Below are positions 23,038 to 35,599 of a DNA stretch of 64,000 bases, piece by piece. Source of the DNA: Loripinus fragilis. Its lineage: Eukaryota; Mollusca; Bivalvia; Lucinida; Lucinidae. Where the stretch lies: contig OZ026522.1 in NCBI GenBank assembly GCA_964019695.1, positions 22,684,477 through 22,748,476 on the forward strand. Reading direction: 5' to 3'. Position 1 is the stretch's first letter. The number at the start of each line of letters is the position of its first letter. Below the pieces are notes generated by a model. It searched no databases and was not told the DNA's origin. It saw only the letters and a program-made list of their open reading frames with translations. The translations under genes were made by a program, and so were the position numbers.

Positions 23038-24707
23038 GACAAATATTTGAGCAATAATACTGGTACCACTCATTATGACTCTCTCCAGGGGTCATACTGG
23101 GCGGATCAAAAGGACAGCCATAATGAGGTGATTATGACTTCCTCACTGGGGCAATAAAGTGGTCCCATAAAGGGATTAGGTATTTTATGATAAACTATTG
23201 ATCTTTATCTTAATGAATGAAATTGTGTTGCATACAGGTAAGTTCCCTCTTGAGGCCCCATTAATTTTGTGAGATACTGAAACTGTCCCTTATCAGTTAA
23301 TCCTTTAATGGTCTCTATTGGACAGTAATCTTTGTCTTTAAACAGAATCAGCAGGGATTCTGTACCCCCCCCCCCCCCCCGACAGAGAGATTATTACCTG
23401 TATGAGATGGTCAGTGGGTGGAGTGGGCGGAGCTTAGCTACTGACCAGGCCACTGTCCTAATCTGGTCTAGTAGATAACAGATAAGCCTCAGACTAATAC
23501 TGTTCTGTTTGCTTGTCTCAATAATTGACAATATTTTGTAATAATTATTGGTATTTTTTCTTTTTTGAAAAATAAGACCAAACAAGCTTATAAAATGGAA
23601 TGAAGACATGAATGATGAATGCAACTTTCTTCAGTGAATTTGATTGTCATCAATATAATATTTGATTATTTTTCATTTTATTATTCATACTATTATCATG
23701 CTGAATATTTATGCACTTGATTTCTCCCAAATTTGATCAAAATAATTTGACCTAAGATGTAGTTTGAGTTCTGATCAGAACAGCTGATCTGTATCTTCGC
23801 CGTTTTCTAAATAAAACTTTGTAAGATTTACACTTTGTAAGATTTACACTGAACAAATAAATAATAAAATAAGAAAACAAAAGGTGACTGTGCAACCATG
23901 CGATTGATGCAGATTGCTGTATAAACAAACATTCACAGTCAACATGTTTTGTGATCTTTGGACCGTGTAAGACCACAATAAGCTTATTGCCAATTATCTA
24001 GAGTAATTACAGAGTAATTATGAACCAGTAGACACATACCAAACATGACTCACCTCATTTATTTTCATAGGCAGTAATTTATAAAGTATCATTACATTTA
24101 TGTGATTATCTTAGTTTGGATTAGTATAATAAGTAAGAACAATGTAAAATAAATGAGACTTCGTTAATTAGAGCTTTTTTATAATTTGTCAATTTTGTCA
24201 CAATAAACGACCATTTTAGTGATTTTAAAACACGAATGTTATAAATCCTAGAGTAAAAAAATATATAAATAAAAATATAGATGAAAAAATAATTATTATT
24301 TCTATTAATTTTTCTGCTAAATGATTTATAATTAAAAAAATTAGTAGCAAATATTGATCTATTTTTCTAAAATTTCGATATAAAGACAAATATCCAAAAT
24401 AAAATTCTTTCAAAATTCAAATTATGACTAAATTCCTAATAGTTGATAGTGATTGCAGAATAATCCATATGACAAAATACATGGCCACTGAGCTGATAAC
24501 AGGTGTCAATCATTTTCAAAGTTTATTGGATTAGCCAATCAAATTAGAGATAAGACTCAAGAGCTCCTGGAGATCTTCACAGCTTGAGCGCAAAATAGAA
24601 AGTGCCAGAATTTAGGCTTATTTTTCGTTATATACCCCACTTCTGCCTTTAAAATTAAAAAGGTCAATTAAATTAATCAACACAAAAGTTAATCCTTATC
24701 TTGCCAG

Positions 24708-24800
24708 AACAGAACAGAACAGAACATAGCTTTATTGAAAACTTTGCATCTCAGGCCACTCACAGGTGGCGTAAGAGGTTATGCAGTAAAATATACACAA
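24708..24800 (-). mobile_element. Retroposon 3' end with (TTCTG)n tail, antisense
   Basis: CAGAACAGAACAGAACAGAA followed by CATAGCTTTATT reads on the minus strand as AATAAAGCTATG and a TTCTG pentanucleotide tail, a usual 3' end for some LINE/SINE families. The body upstream of the tail is short and I cannot name the family. Confidence 0.5.
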
Positions 24801-25469
24801 TGTACTATGAAATACAATATTATTGTATTGGGAATATAGCCCGTGACATGAAATTAACAAAGAATATATGGTTAATTTTCATATAGATTGGAACAAAATT
24901 TATTTCAATCATTTGGAAAAACAATCTACACAGAAAACTTTCCATAATAATTGCAACCAATTTTTATAATTTGATGAGCGTTGCTTCATTGGTTGAGCTA
25001 AAAAGCTTCCTATACTTGCGTATATTTGGTTTAACATAAAAAACGGTTTCAAACAAAAACATTAATCAAATATTTTTCAAAATTGAGATTGTCTTTAAAT
25101 AAAAGATATTGCTTTCCTTTTGATGAAAGCCAATATTTTCCTCTTTTTTATTTGGAGATTTCTTGTATTATGTTTTTGATATATGCTTATATTTATAAGA
25201 GGCCGATTAGCCTTTTGCGAAATAAAACCATCGTTCTATCTATAAAGCTGAAACTTTGCTCGTGGAAATATTAATCAAATACAATTTACGGAGTGTGAAT
25301 AATATGGGCGTTGGTCAGTCTACACTAATGCACAGACAGTTCTGCGCATTTATTGTTCGCTAGCCAACTACATGTAAGTCAGGTTTTCTCAGCAAAAATA
25401 AGTTAATTCGATTTACACCTTTAAAAGGCTTTAATAGCGTTTGTTGCAACATAACTGACTGAACATAAC

Positions 25470-25769
25470 ATGCGCGGATCCAGAAATGTTTGTAAGAGGG
25501 GGTTCAACTCTGTAACTCTGACGACTTTTTTGTGTTTTTAGGGGAGAGAGGATCCAAATATCACTAAAAGCGGACCATCATCGGTCCGTCGGCGAAACGC
25601 CATTTAAAACTGGCGTACCGATGATGGCCCAACATTGAATGCTGGCTTGGTAGCTTTGAGTTTTTTGAGAATTTCAGGGGATCCGGACCAGAATTGCTAA
25701 GAAACCCTATATTTTTGTGCTCTGTCAGGGGGGAGGGTCCGGACCCTCTTCGCCCCTCTGGATCCGCAC
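25470..25769. mobile_element. GCGGATCCAG-type MITE (copy P4)
   Basis: Starts ATGCGCGGATCCAGAAATG and ends GCCCCTCTGGATCCGCAC, an inverted end of about 15 bp. The interior includes a small hairpin (CATCATCGGT at 25577 pairs with ACCGATGATG at 25617) and GGTCCGGACCCTC near the right end. It is the least diverged of four copies in the window. Confidence 0.68.
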
Positions 25770-26040
25770 GTTTATCTTGGAGTTTTTAAGCTTAAAAGAA
25801 AGCTGCGCAGGCTCGCTTGAGTCTATTCATGTCAAAATGGCACATTGTTGTAAATCATATGCCACGGCTCAAATTTTGTTTTATTATGCTAATCACTGTT
25901 GAAATAACAATAACTGTTGCCATTTTAACTTTATTTTGAGCATGAAAACTCATGCTCAGTTGATTTGAGCATGAAATATTTTTTTTAAAATAAAGAGGCG
26001 TAGCAGAAAACGAGGCCTACCTGTTGTTATCGCCAATTCT

Positions 26041-26070
26041 GCACTCTACCGACTGAGCTACGATGCTAAC
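26041..26070 (-). other. tRNA-like A-box fragment
   Basis: On the minus strand GCATCGTAGCTCAGTCGGTA, continuing GAGTGCAG, is a good tRNA 5' half with an A box. The expected B box and 3' half are not evident in the following bases, so this is a tRNA or SINE-head fragment and not a working tRNA gene. Confidence 0.4.
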
Positions 26071-26491
26071 AATTACATACTTCATGTTTAGACTGAGATA
26101 TGCAAAGTTGTGGTCTGAGACCCAGGTCACAGAATACTGCTATATCAATATAAGACGGCAAAATACGTCTTGCATAATTAGATTTACTTAAAGACAAAGA
26201 TTACTGTCCAATAGAGATCATTAAAGGATTAACTGATAAGGGACAGTTTCAGTATCTCACAAAATTAATGGGGCCTCAAGAGGGGACTTACCTGTATGCA
26301 ACACAATTTCATTCACTAAGATAAAGATCAATATTTTATCATAAAATACCTAATCCCTATATGGGGCCACTTTATTGCCCCAGTAAGGAAGTCCTAATCA
26401 CCTCATTATGGCTGTCCCTTTGATCTGCCCAGTATGACCCCTGGAGAGAGTCATAATGAGTGGTACCAGTATTATTGCTAAAATATTTGTC

Positions 26492-29400
26492 CCTTTAACT
26501 AGAGAATGCACCGGCTGATGACTTCTTTTGTGGTCTACTGCTTACCTAGCAAACAGTTTAGACCAAGATCATTTTGTATGGGCCGTTATGGTCCGAAACG
26601 CTGGTGGTTTCCTCGATTTTTGGAACTCGGGATCTGTTCAATATCAGCTATTATAGAGAGTTATATAATTGTTTTCGAAATTTCTACACTTTGAAGAAAT
26701 AGTTCGTGTTAAAATGGCTGTTTGCCTTGAAATGATAGTGAGTGAAACATAAACCACAGTGCAGTTATTCAAAAATATGTCTTTTGTTGCCAATTTTCAT
26801 TCGAAAGTTGAACTTTTACTGAGTTAATGGTGTTTTTGCGAACTGGGAAGCTCCCATGTCACTTTTTAACGGTTATTCGGTCATTTCAGTAACAGTAACT
26901 CTTATTGAATTGTTTTCTATGAATGGACACTGCATACCAGCGTGATGCGCGTATGAATATCGCTGTTAATCAGGTCAACCACGCCTCGTAGTGTATTCCA
27001 ATGAATGGAAATAAGCCGTTTCATGATAAAACCTGCCTTTCAGAATTTTAAAAGACTGTGTACTCTGTTTAATACAGGGGCTTTGGTTAGTTCTCAGGAA
27101 TTTGATGTCGCAAGTTGAGCTATCATACCTTACATGTATAACCAACAGCAGTGTGCACATGCTGGTCATTGCATAAGGATATATCTCAGTCACGCATACA
27201 TGTCATAAACTGAATGACCTGGCGCTTTCACATCGTTCCTTGAAAAGATTTCTTGTAAATGTTATAGTAATGGGCCAGCTCATTTAATTTATCACACCCT
27301 TTAAACATGAAAGCGAAGCCATCCACTATATTTCGGTCTCTGTATTCTTCCTGCGTGTACGCTGTTCATATAAACATAAATGCGGCAGATACCGTAATGC
27401 ATTTAATATGCGTGAAGTAATCATGCATGCACAGCCATCAAGTGGGTCTATGCACCTAATTTTCGGCCCATATGTTCGTCCAAATGGTGCCTGCTTAAGT
27501 CGTCTGCTGCACATAGTTGATAACTTTATTTGCTTATGTTAGTACAGAGGCAAACTCCAAGTGTTCAAGTGTTTAATAGAGTCGGATCTGGAATGCTCTC
27601 TTTTCAGTACATATTTTTGTCCACAACATTATTTGCCCGATTGTTGTTAGTTATTTCCCTGTAAGTGTTCTTGCTAGTATGCACGCATGTGCAGTCTGTT
27701 CTTGAGCTTCCGGTACTCGGTCTGGGTAGTGTTTAATGCAGACGGATCTTTGGAAATTTATATATAAAACAAATAAATAAAAGAATTTCAGCACCTATTT
27801 GTGTACACAATAATCATTTCAGAAAAGAGCCCAGTTTGTACTAGTGAATGCTCTTGCGAGAATGCGCGCATGTACGATTTCGTGGGAAAATCAATGCAGT
27901 CGGAACTTTGGCAAGTTTATAAAACAATCAGATTCTATCATCTGATCAGAATATGCCGAAACGACCCACCCTAAAACTAGGCCGAAAACGACCCAGCCGA
28001 AACTACCCACGGCCGGAAACCTATGTTAAATGAATGTGCTACATCCGCTTTCCAGCGTCAAGGCAGTGACCGATATATAGGTTACTGGTCATTGCTACCA
28101 CGTCGTGCAACAGAACCCATAGCGGCTTCTTTGATCATAAACATTGCTATCAGCGAGCCTCTGCTAAAACATAAGCAGAAAGTTTGGTCCCAGATCTGGT
28201 CCGACAAAGAGTTTAAAATTGATCAAACCTTACGGTTTTCCTGACTTCTTTTATCATACATTTGAATCTACATGTAAAAACAAGGGCGCCGATGGGACTG
28301 CGCGGGCGCTCAGGGTGGTCCCTGCTTTAAACAAAGTCGGGGTTCTCGCGGCTTTAAACCTTATATAGGCGTCTGGTAAATAAAGTAAATTTCGATAATC
28401 TCAAGGTCTATTCTGTTTTTAAATACAGAGCCAAAAACCATGCTCTATAAGTTCCTTACATGCGTATATGAGCAGTTAAAGGCCTCAACTTAAACGGTAA
28501 GATTTGCCTTATGCGATTCTAGCATCGATTCTGTCTTATAAGACTCCTTCTTTGAATAAATACCTGGAGATAGTTTCATCACGGAGGGAGGTTTCATTGT
28601 TGTTTATGTAAAAATGATTGATTGATTGGGTGAATAATTGATTGATTGTGTTTGTGTATATCATTCGGTTTGTTGATACATGTACTCACATGTAGCTTGT
28701 GATGTAATAAAAGAACAAACTCTTTATCTGCTGAAGCCGAGTTCATTGATATGGCACTTAATGCCATATCTTTTCTTGTTTTCTTTCGTTTGAAAAATAG
28801 CAGATGGCAAAATTATTGCAAAAATACCAAGCATGCAAACAGTAAATAAAGCAGTAAAATTCCGAAATACACATGAAATCCTTTCATTAACACAATATTT
28901 TATCCACTGAATATATTAAAGCAATTCTACATCTTGGCGTTTTCGACATTCATATATTAAAACCAGATGCCCAACATTACGTAAGAACACAAAACAGACC
29001 ACCCTGTCATTTAAATTCCTTCCACCCCTTGCAGCGAGTTAATAATTGTGTCATTAGATATATAAATATGAAACGCCTTTGATCTATCTGAATGTCTTGA
29101 CATCTGTTTTCTGCTGATGAAGGCAGTGAAGGACATTATTAATAATAGCCTCATATACATGGAGACTTGTGGAGTATCTTGATAATTTCAAGTCAAATGT
29201 GAGTATTTATTTTAACTTCTTTTTATCAAAGATACTGATCCGGATCAGCGCATGACGGCGCTCTTTTGAGCACTCATAACATTGGGTACTCAAAAGAACC
29301 ATCTCACTGAGTGAGACCACGACCGGAATTCTGGGCCCAAGCTGTTTTCATAGGTTATCAGCAGATGATTAAAGTCGCCACCATCAAATTGGACGTTCCC

Positions 29401-29625
29401 TTAAGCTTAGATGCTATTTTTAATTATTCAAATGTTTCATACAAAACTCATAACACAAACAGTCGATAACTTGAACATAAGTTGCGTTTTGTAGCACCTG
29501 ATTCAGGTCTACATTGTCATTAATGTTATTGGAAAGGTTGGCGCCCCCCCCCCCCCATCAAATAAACGAGCGTTTTGTGAAATCCATTATTGTTTCAAAT
29601 GAAACACAATAATAATAATTATTAT
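26492..29625. other. 3.1 kb without a recognisable gene
   Basis: Mixed-composition sequence with a few short frames of 62-73 codons, none protein-like by eye. It has CCCAGCCGAAACTACCCACG low-complexity sequence near 27990, GATTGATTG repeats near 28615-28645, and a GAGCACTCATAAC...GGTACTCAAAAGAAC piece near 29264 that resembles the hairpin at 40319. Some of this may be original G-element sequence. Confidence 0.45.
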
Positions 29626-30265
29626 GGGTCACCCTAAAAGGCTGAATTTTCTGCTGAATTCACCAACTTGCTGATCAGCTAAAATACCCTAAAACGTTGA
29701 ACTGCTGAATTACTTATTTTTTTAATGTAATATGTTTTGAACTTTGTTATGCATAATTATTTGAAGATTTTATGTTTTTGATGTTTATTCATGTATTAAA
29801 TTAGTACTTTGATGGTGAAATAGGGCTCTGTTCTTATTTTTCCTGTAGTTTGACGGCCGATATTAATTATTTCTTTTTTTTTTTGGATTTTAAAAGTAGT
29901 TTCATTTATTCAAAGTGAAATTTAATTGTTTGGTCATTGGAAACTTTTTTTTTATGTTTATGATACTATTTTATCAGTTCATTTGATGGTGCACTGACAG
30001 GCCAAGTCACCAGCAATGCTTTGAAAACTTCCAGTAGCGAAAAATCGTAAACTTGCTAACTGCTGCAGCATTGGAGGAATGTTGGACACCTTGCGGGAAA
30101 TATGTGGGCCAGAAATAAAAAATTAATACTAATCATATATGCGCAAAAGCCTCTTATAAACGCCCCTGCGGTCCGAATCATCAAGTACGTCCATACTTCG
30201 TGTATGCGAGCAGCTAAACTCTTGCGAGCCTGGACATTTGTGCAGACTTGAATAAGCATTCGTTG

Positions 30266-30447
<182 letters not shown>

Positions 30448-30921
30448 GCAAACGTGAAATCCTCCATCTTCATGCACGAAGTCGCCGAAATTATTTGAAA
30501 TGCATGTCAATCAATAAAACAAACGAATCAGTGCCAACATCGACAGCTCAGACCAGCCTGCGCAAATACGCAGACTCACCCGTGCAGAAGTTTGGAGGCT
30601 CGGACAAAATTTAACTCCACCACATGCCACCAGATAGACGTGCATGTATGCTGCAATACACAATTCAAATAATGCGATAAGTGCCAAAATATAGATGATC
30701 TCAGCAGATATCTCAGTTCATAGATCCATAAACCAGTTCTCGTCGGTGTAAGGCGTCATCAGTGACCCTGCTATATTTCAAACCGCAATACTCGCTAGGC
30801 GTGTGGTCCAAAGTTTATGACTTCAAAGGGTGTTAAAGGCCTGCTGTTTTTAGATTATCTACTTCAATAAACACAGAGATTAGTGAGATAAGAAAGATCG
30901 ATCAGGGAAAGTGTCAACAGG

Positions 30922-31048
30922 GGCGAGTTCAATAATGCGAGCGCTAGCTAGCGCTCGTTGTACTGATGTCAGGCTTTACACATAACGAATACAGATAGGT
31001 ACCAGTCAACGAGCGCCCGACGAGCTCTCGCATTATTGAACTCACCTC
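30922..31048. mobile_element. N-family MITE in H1 (copy N1), TSD AGG
   Basis: GGCGAGTTCAATAATGCGAG pairs with CTCGCATTATTGAACTCACC. AGG borders both sides (30919-30921; 31049-31051). The related element H2 keeps the empty site at about 56240-56260, where the flanks join directly (minus strand GTGTCAACAGGCGTTTTAAA). A second copy, N2, is at 55520-55646 at a different position. Confidence 0.78.
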
Positions 31049-31430
31049 AGGTGTTTTAAAAACACTTGGTTGCATGACAAGGTGTGTGATTTTGCCATTA
31101 TAACAATTAATATTAATAAAGTGTTTATTGGTATTAATTGTTTAATAAAAAAGCTTGGTTGTGAGCTGGACTCGTGCTAATCCTTGACAACACAAATAAT
31201 GCCAAAAACGAAGATAGTATGCTGATGTTTTGCCAGTTTTAGCTCAGACCAAGAGCATTTTACACATGGAATGTACATGACAGTTCTTATTCGTCCTTAG
31301 GACGTTAAAAATCGAACCGATCATGTTCTATGAAGTAATAAATGACAAAGTTTTCAGGCGCAGTATCGCCTTCGCCATCGTGGTAGTTGTAGCGTCACGC
31401 TCTAGTTCCTTCGAGGATACCATATCAGTA

Positions 31431-31614
31431 CATTCACCATATCTACATTAATTGCTGGTTCCCTGTCTACAGGTGGTCAGTAATGTAAAAACAGGTAGCC
31501 AGAACCTTCCCCCCCCCATTTCCAGGTATGGGGGGGGGGGTACTGGTTACCTGTTTTTCCATTACTGACCACCTGTAAAACGGGAATCAGCAATTAATGT
31601 AGATATGGTGAATG
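31431..31614. mobile_element. Foldback hairpin M, arms about 85 bp
   Basis: CATTCACCATATCTACATTA at 31431 pairs with TAATGTAGATATGGTGAATG ending at 31614. Pairing continues through TCAGTAATG and AACAGGTA.CCAG to facing C and G runs at 31509-31517 and 31531-31540. No coding content. Confidence 0.78.
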
Positions 31615-31899
31615 CAGTGCGTGCAGGCGCGAGAGAAATGTGTGTAATATTGTAGTATCCACTAAAACACCCTCAAACTTTGTAGTATCCACTGAAACAC
31701 CCCCAAACTTCCACCAATCCATCTCAAACGCTGCTCAAACTAGCACACTTACCCCTGCCCCACCACAAGTCCCCACCTCCAAGACCCCACAACCTTTAGC
31801 TCAGCCTTTTGCGCAGATGCGTTATAACAGGTAACTAAGCATTCTATGTTTTTTTCATGTTGGCATCGAGACTTGTGCACAGTCTGTTCTGGGTCTTTG

Positions 31900-32080
31900 T
31901 TTTGTTTGATTTGATTCTTTCCGTCCCATCAACAATCTTTCAGTTAAACAGGGATGGGGCTTCCTGGGTTGAACCAGTAATATGCTAGAATAAATGTGTC
32001 TTGCTCAAGGACCACAACGCCTCGGCCTCTCGGTTTCGAGTCAAGCACTCTACCACTGACTGAGCCACTGCGCTCCCTCT
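31900..32080 (-). mobile_element. tRNA-derived SINE, antisense copy
   Basis: Same family as 15445-15656: tail (GATTTGATT complement), body with CTTCCTGGGTTG, then the complement of A box GTGGTAGAGTGCTTGACTCG near 32040-32058. The head carries a CAGT duplication in the A box. Its duplication CTGGGTCTTTG is at 31889-31899 on one side and 32898-32908 on the other; element F was inserted into the second copy. Confidence 0.85.
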
Positions 32081-32085
32081 CTGGG

Positions 32086-32897
32086 TAGTGTCTCCCCTAG
32101 CCAGTTTTAGCATGGTGCCGCGCCATGCCCCTTTTCTCTAGCGCCATGCCCTTTTTCCCAGCGCCATGCCCCTTTTCTCAAACTACATAAAATGGCCTAC
32201 ATTTTGGTAAAAAATCATGAGAATCTGACAAAAACTAAGGAAGTTACAGTTTTTTTTCAGTTTGAAGCCTGAATTAGCAAGGAAGACACCTGCTGTTACA
32301 CTATTTTACTCAGTGTTAATCCTTTTACAATGGCCACTAATTACCTGAGGCAATTTTGACACATCACTTTGGTGACAATACCCCAATAAGCAATTATTAA
32401 AAATGAAGTGTGAATTTGAACCACTGAACAATTTTAAGGTATAAACAAATACTGGAAAGGAAGGCAGTCTGGTTAAAAACTTAGGAAGTGATCTTGGCTA
32501 TTAAAGAAAAAAAAATATTTCCATAATCATGTGATTCTGATAAATTTTAAGAATTAAAAAAAATAAATAAGTGTGTGCTCATAAATAGGTGTCAAGAAAC
32601 TGCCATTCTGAAAATACAAAAATTAGTAAAAATAACATGAAGTGTACTTTGCATTTAAAAAAGACAAATAACAGCTGCATCATGCTAATGGACATGTATT
32701 TTTATTTGGCAATATCATAATAAATTTCCAACTTCGGCTTAAAAGTGCCCTCTTAGCCTGTCGTTGCGCGTTAAAAATGCCCCTTTAGCCTGTCGCCGCG
32801 GGTTCAAAAGTGCCCTCTTGGCATGTTATCACGCGCTTAATGTGCCCTTTTCCTGGAAACTTTACCATGCCCTTTTTGGGGGCTGGGGGAAACACTA
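32086..32897. mobile_element. Element F: 812 bp, TIR TAGTGT(C/T)TCCCC
   Basis: Left end TAGTGTCTCCCCTAGCC; complement of the right end TAGTGTTTCCCCCAGCC. It lies within a SINE target duplication, repeating CTGGG (32081-32085; 32898-32902). Its termini carry tandem GCGCCATGCCCCTTTT-like words on the left (32130-32178) and AAAGTGCCCTCTTAGCCTGT-like words on the right (32744-32850), which are related to each other in inverted orientation. The interior is AT-rich and non-coding. Confidence 0.75.
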
Positions 32898-34794
32898 CTG
32901 GGTCTTTGTAGAGGGAACAATTGTCATGTGAATAGAAAAAGAATATAAGAGCTCTAAGACTATGCGTACATGCATGCTGTTATGCGCCTTTGCTGTTCAC
33001 ATATACATGTTTTCTTATATAACGCAGTTTATATTATCCTGGGCGGGGTGGGGGGAGTGATCAGACTGTCTTGATCAGACTGCGTGGATTTGCAGATTGA
33101 TCTTCCTGTCTGTTGCTCGCAAGTTTCTTCTCAATAAGTTGGCATACTATCAGGCCATGGAAAAACAAGGCACTGAAAGAACTCTTCAGATGTGCATGCT
33201 GATCTGTCCCATTGTTGGTCGCAAACATGACAAGAATCTTCTTATCCACAGTTTGGACATTGCATTAAAAAGGCTGCATAGGGCCTAATTACGCATTCAT
33301 GAGGTGATGTCTTTACATTGACCAAGAAGCCTTATAATTCTCTGGAATTGAATCTAAATGCAGGAGTGCAGTGACAAAGATCTTACGCAGGACAACATTT
33401 TACCAAGCCATAAATGTGTCATTGCGCCAAACAATGAATCAGGTCTGGATGGACATCCACCTGAACAGAGTCGTTGTTGTGTACTAACTGGACAGATAAT
33501 GAGCGACGATTTTCCCCGAGAATGGATAGCCGAGTAAAATATGCCAAATATTTTTGTAAAACTTTGGAAAGACAGGTCTAGGCAAATAATGTACACTCTC
33601 AGTGATCAGAATTTTCCTGATTCAAAGTTTCACTATTAGCTTTCGGGTGTGACACTTGACACTTATCATAAGTATTTTCTTGCCAGCGGTAACTTTTATC
33701 GTCTGCTGATAAGCTTTGCAAGCAGATCTTGATGTTGTTCCAAACTGTTTTTACACTCTGGTGGTATTCCAGGAATAATTTTTCGAAATAGTTGTTTTTG
33801 AAAAAAAATCAGCAGATGAAAAAAAGAAAGTTCAGAGAGCTCAGGATTTAAATGCTCTCTGTTTGCTTTCGGACACGCCTTCTGTATGAATTAAGTACAA
33901 TTTTTACAGCTGTAAAAATTACCTATCCGATATTTTTTTTTGTTTAACTTTATTCCTTGCAAGCGGTGACTTTTGTCGTCTGCTAATAACCTTTGCAAGC
34001 AGATTGGACCCAGATCTGGACGGACAGTCACATGGACTGTCTTGATCTAGATCCAAACTGTTTGACACTCTGATGGTATTCCTGAAATAATTATTCAAAA
34101 AAGCTGATTTTAACAAAATCAGACGACAAAAAATTACCCAGAATGCAAAGTAGGTTCTCATTTGAACTGCGGAAATGAGGTACTGAAATGAGTAACCATG
34201 TTCTATGTTTTTACAGCCAAAATGAGTAAAGTAGAGAAGACTACGGTCAGCCTATGCATCAGCTCAGTCTGCCTTGTCTGCATGTAATTACCAACTGAGA
34301 GCACAGCAAAGACTCTGATCAGAAAGGGCGGATGCCCAGGCTGAATTGAGTCTTAATTGGTGCACACTCATTCTGTTGGTTTTGACATGTCTTAGCTGAA
34401 TTGTTATATTTTAAGAATTGTTATAAACATGATTTTATATTGTTCCAAACAATTTTCAGAAGAAATAAATCATGGATGTTAGCAGACTAACAGAAACATT
34501 TCTTTATCCTTCTTAATCACCTTTGGACCATTAGATAGCTAGGATTACAACTGTTAGTGGTCAGTACCTGCTGTGTTAATATACTGTCTGGTCAATTATT
34601 CAATTAAGCTGAAGGCGGTGTAGATATGAGTCAATTTTGAGGCCTTGTCCAGAGGGGTGAATGTATGATGTATTTAGATCTCATGTGTTGGCTTATATCA
34701 GGTGCATATCGAGGATTTCTGGAAAAGTGGTTCATATGTATAAAGGGGTTTCGCTTTGCTGATTTTATCTATTTTTTTTATTAAATATCCAATG
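32898..34794. other. Repeat remnants inside H1, no gene
   Basis: Contains an inverted relative of the 18440-18660 repeat (33065-33290), two diverged copies of a TCTGCT(G/A)ATAA...CCAAACTGTTT block (about 33695-33780 and 33975-34095), and a GCATGCTGATC-type fragment. The latter block also resembles 16120-16230 and 41765-41840. No reading frame is convincing. Confidence 0.45.
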
Positions 34795-34840
34795 GAAATG
34801 AAATAATTTGGTCTCACTGAGGCCAAATTATTTCATTTTC
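34795..34840. repeat. Short perfect-type hairpin
   Basis: GAAATGAAATAATTTGG pairs with CCAAATTATTTCATTTTC around a short TCTCACTGAGG loop. It is too small to be assigned to a family; it may be a solo foldback end. Confidence 0.6.
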
Positions 34841-35567
34841 ATAGGATGTATAAAAATACATGTATGTGTGGTGTTCAAAATAACGGCATCGTTGAGACTG
34901 TTCTTCTGAGCATCCACAACATAATAATGTTCTTCTAGCCCCGCTTAAAAAATTAGCATGTACGATTAAATGGTGGTTTTGCATATGCCATTCGTACCAA
35001 ATCTGATAAATTTGCGCCTTTTGTACAAAGTCCACCAAAGGTTAAACAATTTTGAATTATTGAACGCGTGTCGATAAAGAGTTTAACTGAAGACTTGCTA
35101 CTGATTATCGACGGATGCCGCAATACCTGATCGATTAATAAACAATTATCAAAAATATGCAGGAAGTCTGTGTGTCATTAATGCAGGTGCGGACAACCCG
35201 AATGATTCTTAATTGATAACGTGTGTCCATTTTCTCAACTATCTAACACAATAGTCCTGAGTTAAATTGGGTTAAAATTAAACTACATAATTATGTGTTC
35301 ATTTTTTTTAAGATTTGATTTCATCCTTTGATGGACTCTGTAACAAAGGCGCAAATTTATATTTCATATTCCTGTCAAAATATTATGCAGTCTGTGGGTA
35401 ATTAAATTAGGTGCGAATGACACGAGTGATTCTTAATTGATAACGCGTGACCCTTTTCTCAACTATCTAATGGAGTTAAATTGGGTTAAAATGTAACTAA
35501 ATACGTGTAGCTTCGAACCTTTTAAGATTTGATTTTATATTTTGTTGGACTCCGTGTGTGTACTTCT

Positions 35568-35599
<32 letters not shown>

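Larger units (their letters stand above)
23038..26491. mobile_element. Element D: 3.45-kb element with 305-bp inverted arms
   Basis: 23038-23342 pairs with about 26188-26491. Shared words include AATAATACTGGTACCA, CAGGGGTCATACTGGG, ATGAGGTGATTATGACTTCC and TTAATCCTTTAATGGTCTCT. The terminal word is GACAAATATTTGAGCAAT. I find no convincing target duplication. The AT-rich interior holds a non-LTR 3'-end fragment (about 24708), MITE P4 and a tRNA-like fragment, but no transposase frame, so D looks non-autonomous or gutted. Confidence 0.72.
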
